A stretch of DNA of 64,000 bases. Origin: RUG572 sp964386385. GTDB taxonomy: Bacteria; Verrucomicrobiota; Kiritimatiellia; RFP12; UBA1067. Below are positions 34,229 to 43,855 of the stretch, piece by piece (position 1 is the first letter of the stretch; each line of letters starts with the position of its first letter). The notes below the pieces were generated by a model. It was given only the letters and a program-made list of their open reading frames with translations, was not told the origin of the DNA and did no database searches. A program made the translations under genes and the position numbers. The stretch is from the NCBI GenBank assembly GCA_964386385.1, contig CAYLRN010000008.1:62001-126000 (forward strand). The letters run 5' to 3'.

Positions 34229-35164
34229 ATGAACTGCGGACGGAAAACAGGCTTCACGCTCGTTGAACTGCTCGTGACGATGGCCATTGTCGCCGTCGTC
34301 GGCGCGGGCGTCGCCGTCCATTACGGACGCGAGGTCGTCGACGACGCACGGCGCAAGATGACCCTGCACGAAATGGGTCAGATACGCGATGCGTTCCTGC
34401 GGTTCTACGCCGACAACTGCGGACAGCTGATGGACGGACTTACCGTCGCCGACAGCGCGACCGCGCTGCCTGACGCATTCGGCGCGCGCTTCATCGCCTC
34501 CGATTCGTGGACTTATTCACCGCCCGACGCCGCCAACCCGCAGCGCCTGTACGGAATGTTCGAGTTCTTCGAGCGCTACGGCCTCTGGCTTCTTTTCTCC
34601 AGGTCGGTCGGCGACCTAACGGACAGCGGACGCAAGGTGCAGATCTTCAGGTCGTCTTCCGAAAGCGCAAAATACGGATTCAGTCCGCCGTCTGCCGTGA
34701 CAGGAGCCGGCTGGCGCGGCCCGTACCTTGATTCGCCGTCGCGGATCGACTGCGTCCCGCATTTGGACGGTGGATACGTGCCGCAGGGCGTCGTCCGTGT
34801 GGGAAGCGTCAGGAAGCGCGCCGGAGACGGAACGGTTGTCGCCGACGGCGAGGTGCGCTTTCCGCAGCCTGCGACAAGATATGACGACGGCAACGGCGGA
34901 TTCTACCGCGTAGTCTATTTCGAGCATTGTCCGGACGACGGCGAGGGGCACCCGATCTACCGCCGTCTGCTGCTGATGGCGGCGGAAAACCCGTCCGCCT
35001 TTGATTCCGAAGCGGAGATCGCCCGTTTTCGCGGAAACCGCCGGTACAACGGAATAGACGCTGCGCCGCCGATCGACGAGGCGACGGGCGCAATCAAGGC
35101 GCATGACGCGGCGCATGGCGTCTTCTTCTACGAACTTCTCAACTTCGACACGGTATGCAGATGA
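34229..35164 (+). CDS. Pseudopilin 2
   Basis: 311 residues from ATG 34229. It has the prepilin signature RKTGFTLVELLVTMAIVAVVGAGVAV with Glu at +5. The following globular region is unlike known minor pseudopilins; its GWRGPYLDSPSRID and YFEHCPDDGEG segments resemble those in the next gene (GWRGPYC), suggesting the two are paralogues. The stop overlaps the next ATG. It probably forms part of a pseudopilus tip. Confidence 0.78.
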   Translation: MNCGRKTGFTLVELLVTMAIVAVVGAGVAVHYGREVVDDARRKMTLHEMGQIRDAFLRFYADNCGQLMDGLTVADSATALPDAFGARFIASDSWTYSPPDAANPQRLYGMFEFFERYGLWLLFSRSVGDLTDSGRKVQIFRSSSESAKYGFSPPSAVTGAGWRGPYLDSPSRIDCVPHLDGGYVPQGVVRVGSVRKRAGDGTVVADGEVRFPQPATRYDDGNGGFYRVVYFEHCPDDGEGHPIYRRLLLMAAENPSAFDSEAEIARFRGNRRYNGIDAAPPIDEATGAIKAHDAAHGVFFYELLNFDTVCR

Positions 35165-36177
35165 ACGCGAACGCCAGGTCCGGAATGACGCTTGTCGAGC
35201 TGCTTGTGGTGATTGCGGTGCTTGCGGCTGTCGCCGTGAGCGTGGCGGTGTCGTCGTCGGGCGCGATCGATCGGGCGCGCGCGGACGAGACGCGGCGGCA
35301 GGGCGAGGCGATGCGCGACGCGCTTGAACGCGCCGACGGACTGAGCATAGTCTCCGACCTTGGGCAGATATTCGATACGGAAACGGTCGACGAGGACGTC
35401 CGCAACGCGCGGAACGTCGCCCGGCTCGGATATCTCTTCTCCCCATCGAACGCCTTTGAGATCGCCGTCGGCGAAGGCGCTGATGCGACGGTTTCCGCTT
35501 TGTTCAAGACCGTTCCGCCGTACGACGTCATTGAGTGCGGTCTCCTCCCGACGAATTTCGCGGCCTTGGCGGGAATCTCAGCCGGGCTGGCGACTAGGTT
35601 CGCGTCCGTCACGAACGGGCTTGGCCGCGTTTCGCTTGGATGCGGCTGGCGCGGTCCGTACTGCCGCGAGCGGGTTCGCGCCGAGGACGGCACGATGCGC
35701 GACGGGTACGGCGGGCTGTGGGAATGCGCCGCGTCGCCGACGAACTGTCTGCTCATCAGCCGGGGGCGCGACAGGGCGGAGGACGGATTGGACTCCGCGA
35801 AGGACTGGCAGGACAGGGATGTGCTTTTCGATGTGCGGGCGGGGGCGAGGCTTGTCTCGCTCGCGGTCTCGCTTGACGAAGACGGCGTCGACGGCGGCTT
35901 TGCCGTCAGCAACCTGTACGTCTTCGTCTACGCGCCGAGACTGACGATAGACGGGACGGCGGACGAGATGGCGAAGATCGAAGTCGCGGCGGAGTGCCGT
36001 ACGTTCCGCAACGCCGCGTCTGGAACGCTGACTGGCCTTACGGCGGGCGAGCGCGTGTTCTTCGTCGTCGGCGAGGATGCGGAAAGCAGGTTCTGCGCGG
36101 CGCGTCCGCAGCGGACGATTCTGCGCCACGGAGTGAACGAACTTCTAAAACTCAAGATTGCCAACAGGAGCGAATGA
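35161..36177 (+). CDS. Pseudopilin 3
   Basis: 338 residues from ATG 35161, overlapping the previous stop (ATGA); an ATG two codons earlier is less well placed. Prepilin signature RSGMTLVELLVVIAVLAAVAV with Met rather than Phe at +1, which is tolerated in minor pilins. It shares the GWRGPY motif and a DGxGGLWE-like segment with pseudopilin 2. Its stop overlaps the start of the L-like gene. Confidence 0.78.
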   Translation: MNANARSGMTLVELLVVIAVLAAVAVSVAVSSSGAIDRARADETRRQGEAMRDALERADGLSIVSDLGQIFDTETVDEDVRNARNVARLGYLFSPSNAFEIAVGEGADATVSALFKTVPPYDVIECGLLPTNFAALAGISAGLATRFASVTNGLGRVSLGCGWRGPYCRERVRAEDGTMRDGYGGLWECAASPTNCLLISRGRDRAEDGLDSAKDWQDRDVLFDVRAGARLVSLAVSLDEDGVDGGFAVSNLYVFVYAPRLTIDGTADEMAKIEVAAECRTFRNAASGTLTGLTAGERVFFVVGEDAESRFCAARPQRTILRHGVNELLKLKIANRSE

Positions 36178-37733
36178 AGAGAAAGAAAGCCAGAGGCCGC
36201 AGCGATGCGGTCGCGATACACGACGGATATGCGTGGAGACTTCTGTGCGGAAGCGATCTGTGCGAGGCGTCTGCGCCGGTTGCGTCGTCTGCGGACAAGC
36301 TGCCGCAGTCTCTTGTCGACCTGGCGGCGAGGGAGAAATGCCGCCGTGTGCTGTTCCTTGTTTCAGGAGACGTCCACAGGATGGATGGCGCGATTCCGCC
36401 GGGAATGCCGCTTGAAAAGGCGAACGACGTCATCCGCGCATCGATGGCGGAGACGACGGGCGTCGAGACGGACGGCCTTGTCGTGGCTGGGATTTCGGCT
36501 ACCTGGGGCGGAGTCCGCAGGCCGTTCACACTTGCAGCAGGATTCGGCGGCGACATGGCGGAGGATTTCAACGCCGCGCTTGCCGATGCGGGAATCGTCT
36601 GCGCAGGCTTCGCGTCGCTTGAACTCGCCATGCTGTCGGCATGGAAGACGGCGAACGACGGGCGAGAGCGCGTTCAGACGACGAAAGGCGGACGGCGGCG
36701 CATTCCCTATGCGATTGGCGGGCGGCGCGGCGCTGCGGGAGGGAAGGATGGAGGCGCGGGAAAACGCTACGGACGCGACGCAGTCTTGATTGCAGTCGGC
36801 GCTGGGCATTCGTTTGTCGTCCCCGCGCAGCGCGGCGCGAACGCCGGGCCGCAGAGCGTGCCGTGCGGACAACGCCATTTCGCTTCTGACCCGGCGACAT
36901 GGAGCGTCCGCTTTCAGCGGGCGGCGTCGGGAATCGGCAAGGAAAGTCCGCTCCATCTGGTCGAACTGGGGGAACGAATCCCGGCGGATGCGGGAAACGC
37001 GGATGCAACGGGCGCGGATGGACGAAACGCAGTCGCGTCCGGATCGGTTGCCGGCGCTCTGCGCGAGGCTGGGTTCGCGGACGTGGTTGAAGAGGACGCC
37101 GTCGAATGGATGCGGCTGGCGGCGAAAGCGGTGTTGAGCGCAAGGCCAAACCGGTTGCATGGCGTATCCGTTCCGGTGGCGAATCCGTACGAGCCGCGCA
37201 GGCGGTTTCCGAATGAATGGATCGTTGCGGCTGCGCTCGTCATCTTTGCGCTGCCCGCAATCTACCGCGCAGCCCACGAAAGGTCTACGGAGAGGGTGTG
37301 CAGCGCTCTCGTTGCGGAGGCCGAGCCGTACCGTCCGGTGGAGAGAAGGATCGAAAAGGCGAAAAAGGTCCTTGCGGCGGCGGAGGCGGAATTGGCGCGC
37401 GAGCAGTCGACGCAGCGGGCGCGGATCGGCGCCAGGCGTCCGCTCATGGCGTTCATCTCCGTCGCGCAGCACTTCTGCAAGCATTCAGGAGACAGCCTGA
37501 CGCTCGACGCAATCGAGCAGAGCGGCAGCCAGATCTCAGTGTGCGGTTCGTTCTCAGATCCGGAGGACGGCGTTGCGCTGAACAAGGGAATCCTTGAATA
37601 CGCGAAACGGCATGACGTCGAGGTCGTGAAGAATGAATCGGTGAACGAGACGGCAGAGGGCGATGCGGCGTTCGCGAACCGCTTCACCATCGTGCTGGAC
37701 TGCGCCAGGTTCGGGGAGGAGACGGCGAAATGA
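36174..37733 (+). CDS. GspL/PilM-N-like assembly platform protein
   Basis: 519 residues from ATG 36174. An actin-like cytoplasmic N-terminal half is suggested by RVLFLVSGDVHRM and AGISATWGGVRRPFTLAAG. There is one membrane helix at WIVAAALVIFALPAIY (near residue 350), then a coiled-coil segment (RRIEKAKKVLAAAEAELARE) and a C-terminal ferredoxin-like domain. This is the GspL or fused PilM-PilN layout that links the ATPase to the pseudopilus. Position between pseudopilins and the M-like gene fits. Sequence identity to known GspL is low. Confidence 0.65.
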   Translation: MKRKKARGRSDAVAIHDGYAWRLLCGSDLCEASAPVASSADKLPQSLVDLAAREKCRRVLFLVSGDVHRMDGAIPPGMPLEKANDVIRASMAETTGVETDGLVVAGISATWGGVRRPFTLAAGFGGDMAEDFNAALADAGIVCAGFASLELAMLSAWKTANDGRERVQTTKGGRRRIPYAIGGRRGAAGGKDGGAGKRYGRDAVLIAVGAGHSFVVPAQRGANAGPQSVPCGQRHFASDPATWSVRFQRAASGIGKESPLHLVELGERIPADAGNADATGADGRNAVASGSVAGALREAGFADVVEEDAVEWMRLAAKAVLSARPNRLHGVSVPVANPYEPRRRFPNEWIVAAALVIFALPAIYRAAHERSTERVCSALVAEAEPYRPVERRIEKAKKVLAAAEAELAREQSTQRARIGARRPLMAFISVAQHFCKHSGDSLTLDAIEQSGSQISVCGSFSDPEDGVALNKGILEYAKRHDVEVVKNESVNETAEGDAAFANRFTIVLDCARFGEETAK

Positions 37734-38638
37734 ATCTTGGGGATTGGATAAGGAACACGAATTCGTGGCACTGGCTTTTCGCCGCCGTGGTGCTTTCAGC
37801 CGTCGGGTCGACGTATATGCCGAACTGCGGATGGAAGGACGCGCTTGCCTACCGGAGGACGACCCTCGAACCGCGGATAAGGAACGCAAAGGCGACGCTC
37901 GACGGCCTCCGGGCGCTCGACGAGACGGAGGCTCTGGCTGCGGACAAAAAAGCGGCGGAACTTAAGACGAAGACGGAGCGGATTCGGCAGGACTTTGCGT
38001 CATACGGACTTGAGCCGGTACCTGCAGGGGAGGAGGCGGTGTTCGCCGCGCAAAGCCGCGTGTCGGAGGCGCTGGCGAAACGCCGCATCCGGATTGTGTC
38101 GAACGGCGCGAGCGTGGCGAGGGACGAAGCAGCGTCCGCGCCGTCAAAGAGGACGCAGAAGGCGGCGTCCGCGCCAGGCGGTAGGGCGGTCGCCCCGCGA
38201 CCGCCGGAGATGTCCGCCGCCGAATACCGCAGACAGGTGGAGGCGCAGGCGGCAAAGATGTCCGACAGGGCGGTGCGCGAGATGTTCCTCGCCGACGCCC
38301 GCCGCCAGATCGCCCGCATGGAGGCTGCGGAGAGGAACGCGGCGAAGAAGTCGCCATCGCCGTCCACAGGCAGAACGACCGCCACACGTCCGTCGCAGAC
38401 GTCGGCAACCGCCATGTCCGGTAGGGCGGTCGCCCCGCGACCGCCGAAAGCATCCGCCGCGCCGGCGTTCCGCACTTCCGAAATCGCATACAAGGCAGTT
38501 GGCGACTTCCGCGACGTGTTCATGTTCCTTGTCGGCGAGACGTACGGCAAGGCCAACCACTCGCTGCGTGACATATCCGCGCGGCGGGGCGAGGACGGTA
38601 TGGACTTCTCGTTCACACTTCAGGTACAGCACAGATGA
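37730..38638 (+). CDS. GspM/PilO-like inner-membrane assembly protein
   Basis: 302 residues, ATGA overlap with both neighbours. One N-terminal helix (WHWLFAAVVLSAVGSTYM, residues 13-30), a coiled coil, then a C-terminal domain that resembles GspM/PilO by position. The middle contains two nearly identical inserts, GRAVAPRPP near residues 150 and 230, which are translated copies of the palindromic element (38180-38205 and 38420-38445). The inserts lie in a proline/alanine-rich linker where they would do little harm. Confidence 0.6.
   Translation: MNLGDWIRNTNSWHWLFAAVVLSAVGSTYMPNCGWKDALAYRRTTLEPRIRNAKATLDGLRALDETEALAADKKAAELKTKTERIRQDFASYGLEPVPAGEEAVFAAQSRVSEALAKRRIRIVSNGASVARDEAASAPSKRTQKAASAPGGRAVAPRPPEMSAAEYRRQVEAQAAKMSDRAVREMFLADARRQIARMEAAERNAAKKSPSPSTGRTTATRPSQTSATAMSGRAVAPRPPKASAAPAFRTSEIAYKAVGDFRDVFMFLVGETYGKANHSLRDISARRGEDGMDFSFTLQVQHR
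38180..38205. repeat. Palindromic element inside the GspM-like gene, copy 1
   Basis: GGTAGGGC followed by GGCGGTCGC/CCC/GCGACCGCC, a perfect 9-bp stem. Read in frame as G-R-A-V-A-P-R-P-P. Confidence 0.85.
38420..38445. repeat. Palindromic element inside the GspM-like gene, copy 2
   Basis: Identical to copy 1 over 26 bases and in the same reading frame; flanking sequence differs, so this is element duplication or re-insertion, not a larger gene duplication. Confidence 0.85.
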
Positions 38639-40095
38639 GCGCACAGGTGGACACGTCGCGCGTCCGGCCGTCACACGCCGTGCTGTCGCTTCTGCCCGCG
38701 AAGACCGCGCGGGCGATTGGCGCATTGCCGCTTTCGGTTGACGGCGATGAGGTGACGGTCTGCCTTGCGGACGCAACGGATTTTGCCGCGACCGGGCGGG
38801 TGGAGGCTCTGCTCGCCGGACGCAGGGTAAAGTTCGTCGAAGCGCAGGACACAGTGGATTTGCGGCGCGCTCTGCGGGAGAACTATCCCGACGCCGCTCT
38901 GATGGGGGAACTTGAAAGGCCGGAGAGCCTGTTCGCGCACGTGATGCGCAGGGCGCTTGCGCTTAATGCATCGGACGTCCACGTATGCCCGACGGAGACG
39001 GAGACGCTTGTGCGTCTGCGCGTGGACGGACGGCTCGTCACGGACGTCTCCGTCGGCGTCGCCGCAGGCGGCGAGTTCGTCTCGTACGTGAAGGTGCTTG
39101 CGAACCTCGACATAGCGGAGCGGCGCGCGCCGCAGGACGGCGGCGTGGACACGTCCGTGAACGGCCTCGAGGTCAGCCTCCGCGTGGCGACGGTCCCGAC
39201 GATCCACGGCGAACACGTCACGCTCCGCATCCTTTCGCAGACGCGGGAGGCGAAGCAGCTGGACACGCTCGCAAATCTCGGCTTCCATCCGCGCCATCTC
39301 CGCCTTTTCGAGAACGCGCTTGAGACTCCGGACGGCGTTGTCGTCCTCTCCGGCCCTACGGGAAGCGGAAAGACGACGACGCTGTACGCGGCGCTGCGCC
39401 GTCTCGCCATGCCGGACGACCTTCACCTCGTGAGCATCGAGAACCCCGTGGAAAAGCCGATCGCGGGCGTAACGCAGATCAAGGTCGATTCGCGTCAGGG
39501 GCGCGTCAGCTTCGAGAAGGCGCTGCGCAGCGTCCTGCGGCACGATCCGGACGTCGTGATGATCGGCGAGATTCGCGACGGGGAGACGGCGACGACTGCG
39601 TTGCGCTCCGCGCTCACCGGACATCTTGTCCTCACTACGCTGCACACGAACTCCGCGCCCGGAATCCTCACGCGGCTTGTGGATCTTGGCGTTCCGCCGT
39701 ATCTCGTCGCGTCGACGCTCCGTCTTGCCGTGGCGCAGCGTCTGCTCCGCCGTCCATGCCGCGAATGCATGACATGGGAGACGGCGGACTCGGAGACGTG
39801 CCGCCGATGCGGATGGGACGTGGCGAATCCGCCGAAGATCCCGAAGACGCACGGCTGCGCCTACTGCGGAAACACAGGATATTCCGGGCGCACGGCGATA
39901 TACGAGATGCTGCCTGTGGACGAGACTGTCCGCAAACTGCTTCTCAACGGCGAGAGCGAAGGGGACATCTACATGAGGCTGAAGGAGACGGCACCTGACC
40001 TGACCCTGCGCGGCGACGCGCTTGCGAAGGTTTTGGAGGGCGAGACGACGCTTGACGAGTACCGTGCGACGGTGGCTGAGGAGATTGCGTACTGA
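38635..40095 (+). CDS. GspE/PilB-type assembly ATPase
   Basis: 486 residues, ATGA overlap with the M-like gene. An N-terminal MshEN-type domain (residues 1-90) precedes the motor. Motifs are Walker A GPTGSGKTTT (near residue 240), the Asp box SIENPVE, Walker B DVVMIGEIRD, His box GHLVLTTLHTNSAP, and a tetracysteine zinc site formed by CREC and CRRC/CAYC pairs (residues about 375-425), the feature that separates extension ATPases from PilT. It powers pseudopilus polymerisation from the cytoplasm. Confidence 0.92.
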   Translation: MSAQVDTSRVRPSHAVLSLLPAKTARAIGALPLSVDGDEVTVCLADATDFAATGRVEALLAGRRVKFVEAQDTVDLRRALRENYPDAALMGELERPESLFAHVMRRALALNASDVHVCPTETETLVRLRVDGRLVTDVSVGVAAGGEFVSYVKVLANLDIAERRAPQDGGVDTSVNGLEVSLRVATVPTIHGEHVTLRILSQTREAKQLDTLANLGFHPRHLRLFENALETPDGVVVLSGPTGSGKTTTLYAALRRLAMPDDLHLVSIENPVEKPIAGVTQIKVDSRQGRVSFEKALRSVLRHDPDVVMIGEIRDGETATTALRSALTGHLVLTTLHTNSAPGILTRLVDLGVPPYLVASTLRLAVAQRLLRRPCRECMTWETADSETCRRCGWDVANPPKIPKTHGCAYCGNTGYSGRTAIYEMLPVDETVRKLLLNGESEGDIYMRLKETAPDLTLRGDALAKVLEGETTLDEYRATVAEEIAY

Positions 40096-41216
40096 TGGCG
40101 ATATCCTTCGAGACGTACGGAAAGCGGAAGGACGGCGGACGGCGGGAGCGCAATCCGGCCGAGCGGTTCGCGGCGCGGTTTCTCGTCGCGAAGGGCGCGG
40201 TGGAGCAGACGTTCCTGCAGCTGGTCATCCTGCTGAAAGGCGACGTGCCGGTCGTGTCCGCGCTTGAGACCTGCGCGGAACTGTCGAAAGGCGACATTCG
40301 TCCGGCTCTCAACGAGACGGCGGAACTCGTCCGGGGCGGACTTCCGCTCGCAAAGGCGATGCGCCGGTCGATGCCGTGGATAGGCAAGCTGTTCATCGGA
40401 CTAGTTGAGGTTGGCGAGGCTAACGGAACGCTTCCGCAGATGTTCGCCTATGCGGCGAAGATCATGCGCCAGAGGCGTACGATACGAAGTCAGGTGATCC
40501 GCGCAATGACGTATCCCGTGCTTGTCGTGTTCATGGGGCTTGGCGTCGGCTACTACGTGAGCGCGGTGGCGATACCGAAGATCGTCTCCGTGATGGGCAA
40601 TCCCGACGCCCTGCCGCCGATCACGCGGTCTCTCCTCACTACGAGCGCGTTCCTCAAGGCAAACGGCGTGTGGCTGCTTCTTGCGCCCGCGCTTGCGGCG
40701 GCGGGATGGATGCTGCTGCGGAGAATGCCGGTCGTCGGAGTCTTCTGCGACCGCGTCTCGCTCCGCGTTCCGGTATTCGGGAAGGTCGGACGCTTCTCGG
40801 CGAACGCGCTCTTCAACCACACGGCGTCCATGCTCGTCGCGAGCGGCATTTCGGTCGTCGATGCGCTCGATCTCGTCCGCGAGACGCTTGGAAACGGATG
40901 GTACCGTCTGCAGCTGGCGGAGGTCCGTCGGAAGGTGCTGGGCGGGCGGATGTTCTCCGCCGCGCTGCGCGAGACGGCGATGCGCCGCCTTTCGCCGCTA
41001 ACGCCCGCGCTCGTCAAGGTGGGCGAGAACTCCGGAAGCATGGACGAGGGACTGAACTACGTCGGCGAGTACTACGGCGAGGCGCTTGAAAGGCGGCTCG
41101 ACCTTCTCGGCAAGCTGGTTGAGCCGGCGCTCATCGTCGTCGTTGGCGGAATGGTCGCGTACGTCTACATCGCATTCTTCATGGGCATGGCCGCCATGAG
41201 CGCGGCGGCAAGGTGA
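40095..41216 (+). CDS. GspF/PilC-type inner-membrane platform protein
   Basis: 373 residues, TGATG overlap with the ATPase gene. It shows the duplicated GspF domain with three to four membrane helices: the first half ends in MTYPVLVVFMGLGVGYYVSA, the second in PALIVVVGGMVAYVYIAFFMGMAAM. The conserved segments FIGLVEVGEANGTLPQMF and ALVKVGENSGSMDEGLNYVGEYY correspond to the family G-E-x-x-G motifs. It anchors the motor to the pseudopilus base. Confidence 0.92.
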   Translation: MAISFETYGKRKDGGRRERNPAERFAARFLVAKGAVEQTFLQLVILLKGDVPVVSALETCAELSKGDIRPALNETAELVRGGLPLAKAMRRSMPWIGKLFIGLVEVGEANGTLPQMFAYAAKIMRQRRTIRSQVIRAMTYPVLVVFMGLGVGYYVSAVAIPKIVSVMGNPDALPPITRSLLTTSAFLKANGVWLLLAPALAAAGWMLLRRMPVVGVFCDRVSLRVPVFGKVGRFSANALFNHTASMLVASGISVVDALDLVRETLGNGWYRLQLAEVRRKVLGGRMFSAALRETAMRRLSPLTPALVKVGENSGSMDEGLNYVGEYYGEALERRLDLLGKLVEPALIVVVGGMVAYVYIAFFMGMAAMSAAAR

Positions 41217-41228
41217 AAGGTTCTGCAA

Positions 41229-41903
41229 ATGGAAAACGAGGAAGAGAGAATCGATCAACGCGCTTTTCGCTTCAGGCGCATCGCGCAATTCGCCGCCCTG
41301 CTTGCGGCCGCGACGGGAACGTTTCCGACGGTGGCGGCTGACGGAACGAACGCAGTCCCCGCGCTGCTGCGTCCGGTCACGCTCGTGGACGCGGAGGGCA
41401 AGGCGGAAACCGGCTTCGTCGATCCGTTCAGGCGTCGCGGGGACGACGGCGACGGCGGCGTAGCGTCCGAACCGGACGAGGACGGCCTCATGCGCACGAC
41501 TATGGGCGAGATATCAAGCGAGTTCCGCATTCTCGCGATCACGATTCCGCAGGACACGAACACGCCCCGCGCCGCGCTCATCCAGTTCCACGACGCTGAC
41601 GAGCCGGTGCTCGTCCATCAGGGCGACCTTGTGCGCGTGGACAGGTCTGGGGCGCGCGGACGCTTCGGCGCTGCGAAGGGGAAGCGTCCGCGTCCGGCCG
41701 CAGGCGGCAATGCGGCGCGTCAGCGGAAGGCGGCGGCCGCGAACGCCACCGCCGCCGCCATGCGCGGCAACGCAGACGCGGAACTTGAGGAGCAGTTGCG
41801 GAAGTTCGTGTTCTACGTGAACGTGAAGAACATAGAGCCGACGTTCATAGAGGTGTACCACAACAAGAAGCGTCCGGACGAGACGATCCGCCTGAACTGG
41901 TAG
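41229..41903 (+). CDS. PilP/GspC-like accessory protein
   Basis: 224 residues; a single hydrophobic segment near residues 19-36 (IAQFAALLAAATGTFPTVA). The body is proline/charge-rich with an RPAAGGNAARQRKAAAANATAAA low-complexity stretch and a final conserved-looking block (KFVFYVNVKNIEPTFIEVY). Its place between the platform gene and the secretin matches PilP or GspC, which connect inner-membrane and secretin rings. No direct motif confirms this. Confidence 0.5.
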   Translation: MENEEERIDQRAFRFRRIAQFAALLAAATGTFPTVAADGTNAVPALLRPVTLVDAEGKAETGFVDPFRRRGDDGDGGVASEPDEDGLMRTTMGEISSEFRILAITIPQDTNTPRAALIQFHDADEPVLVHQGDLVRVDRSGARGRFGAAKGKRPRPAAGGNAARQRKAAAANATAAAMRGNADAELEEQLRKFVFYVNVKNIEPTFIEVYHNKKRPDETIRLNW

Positions 41904-41920
41904 GCGCGGGAAGGAAGAGA

Positions 41921-43855
41921 ATGAAAACCGAAAACCGTAAAATGAAAACGCTCGCCGCCGTCTGCCTTGGAGTTGCGCTCGGTGCGCTGACGTCATCCGC
42001 CGCCGCGCCGGCCGCCGCTGCGCGTCGGCCCGCGCCGCCGGTCATATCGTCGTTCATGTTCCGCGATGCGCCTATCGAGTACGCGATGAGCATCCTCGGC
42101 GAGACGTGGGGGCGGCACATCGTCGTGAACGATTCGGCGAAGCCGGTGAAGGTGAGGATTTTCCTCAAGGACATCGACTGCCTTGCCGCGCTCAAGGCCG
42201 TCTGCCACGGACACGGCCTCTGGTACCGCGAAGACCCGGAAAGCGGAATCATCTACGTCGTGACGCTCGACGAGTTCACGAAGGGCGACGCCTTCAGCGA
42301 AAAGAAGTTCGTCGAAATCGTCAATCTCGTCTATCCGCGCTGCGAGGACATCGCCGCCGCCATACAGGAGGCGTACCGCGACATGGTGATATACATGGCG
42401 CCTGACCATGACGACGACGACGACATCGGCGACATCTCCCGCGCTCTGGAGCGCATGGACGAACTTGCCGACAGGTCCACGATACTGGAGGGGAACGGCA
42501 TGTCCACGCGCTCCTCGTCCCGCTCGTCCGGGCGCGGACGCTCCTCGTCTACACGCCGCAGCTCCCAGAGCCAGCGCGGCATGGAGAACGTGCGCCGGTA
42601 CTACGACGACATCGAGCGCATCGACCGGCGCAACACGCAGGTGGACTTCCTGCCAAAGGGACCGGCGGCGCCGGGCGACGCCGGCGGAACCCGCGCCGAC
42701 GGAACGCCGAGGACGCTCCGCCCGAGCATGGTGTTCGCGTCGATCGTGCGGCGGTCGAACTCGATTGTCCTGCGCTCGTCCGACAGGGAGATGCTCATGC
42801 AGATAAAGGAGACGATACGCCAGCTGGACATTCCGCGCGCACAGGTGCTGCTTGAAGTGCGCGTGCTGCAGCTCGACGTCAGCGACGAAGCGGACAGGGA
42901 ACTCGGCTTCCTCCTGAACGGCAGCAGCCATTCGTTCGGAAAGGTGGAAGGGGGATTCAGCAAGAGCATGGCGGTGGACGACGCCTCGTCAACGGAACTC
43001 GGCGGCCTTGCGATCGGCGAATCCGCGCTCTACCCGAACCATTCCGTCTTCCAGCTGCTCAACCGGCACTACTCCGTCAGGCTCAACCTTCTCGACAGCA
43101 AGGGGAAGGTTCGCGCCCTTGCGACGCCGAGCCTGATGGTTGCCGACTACGAGGCGTCGCGCATATTCCTCGGCACGACGCGCTACGTGCAGACCGGCTT
43201 CACGGCCGGCTCGTCGCTCGTGGGCGACGGCGTAGGGTCGCAGACGTCCACGACGTCCAACTTCGAGGAGCGCAACGTCGGAACCGCGCTCGTCATCACG
43301 CCGAAGGTGCATTCCGACGGCACGGTCACGCTCCGCATCATGCAGGAGAACTCCGCGGCGCAGGAGGAGCGGGCGGTCAGCACGTCGGCGGGGACGTTCT
43401 ACGAGACGCCCATAAAGCGCGAGACGATAACCTCCTCCATAGTGGCGAAGAACGGAGAGACGATTGCGCTCGGCGGACTGATGCAGCACGAGGAGAACGA
43501 CACGCTCTACAAGATTCCCTGGCTCGGCGACATTCCGTATATTGGAGCTCTGTTTCGGCACAAGGCGCGGAGCGAAAGCGACTACGAGCTCGTCGTGCTG
43601 ATAAAGCCGACGGTCGTACTCACGCCCGGCGCCGCCTCCGGCGCGTCGCGGGAGTTTCTGCTGGACAACGTGCAGGACGGACGCAACCTCCACGAGGCGA
43701 TGGAGAAGACACGCGCGCAGCGCCGCGAAAACGCGGAGAGTAAACTTTCTGTCCCTGACGCCTCCGGCACGAACGCAGTCGTCAACGCGGATTTCGACAT
43801 GGACTGGATGCCGAAGCGCGGCAGGGCGGCGAAGAACGCAGAGGGTGGCAAATGA
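41921..43855 (+). CDS. Secretin (GspD/PilQ family)
   Basis: 644 residues, good ribosome site GGAAGGAAGAG; ATG 41942 is an alternative. The signal peptide is followed by an N0-like domain (FRDAPIEYAMSILGETWG, KPVKVRIFLKDIDCLAAL), N1/N3-type domains interrupted by an Asp run and a Ser/Arg-rich linker (residues about 160-220), and a C-terminal secretin domain with VLLEVRVLQLDVSD, GTALVITPKVHSDGTVTLRI and IPWLGDIPYIGALFRHK. It forms the outer-membrane channel of the system. The stop overlaps pilT. Confidence 0.92.
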   Translation: MKTENRKMKTLAAVCLGVALGALTSSAAAPAAAARRPAPPVISSFMFRDAPIEYAMSILGETWGRHIVVNDSAKPVKVRIFLKDIDCLAALKAVCHGHGLWYREDPESGIIYVVTLDEFTKGDAFSEKKFVEIVNLVYPRCEDIAAAIQEAYRDMVIYMAPDHDDDDDIGDISRALERMDELADRSTILEGNGMSTRSSSRSSGRGRSSSTRRSSQSQRGMENVRRYYDDIERIDRRNTQVDFLPKGPAAPGDAGGTRADGTPRTLRPSMVFASIVRRSNSIVLRSSDREMLMQIKETIRQLDIPRAQVLLEVRVLQLDVSDEADRELGFLLNGSSHSFGKVEGGFSKSMAVDDASSTELGGLAIGESALYPNHSVFQLLNRHYSVRLNLLDSKGKVRALATPSLMVADYEASRIFLGTTRYVQTGFTAGSSLVGDGVGSQTSTTSNFEERNVGTALVITPKVHSDGTVTLRIMQENSAAQEERAVSTSAGTFYETPIKRETITSSIVAKNGETIALGGLMQHEENDTLYKIPWLGDIPYIGALFRHKARSESDYELVVLIKPTVVLTPGAASGASREFLLDNVQDGRNLHEAMEKTRAQRRENAESKLSVPDASGTNAVVNADFDMDWMPKRGRAAKNAEGGK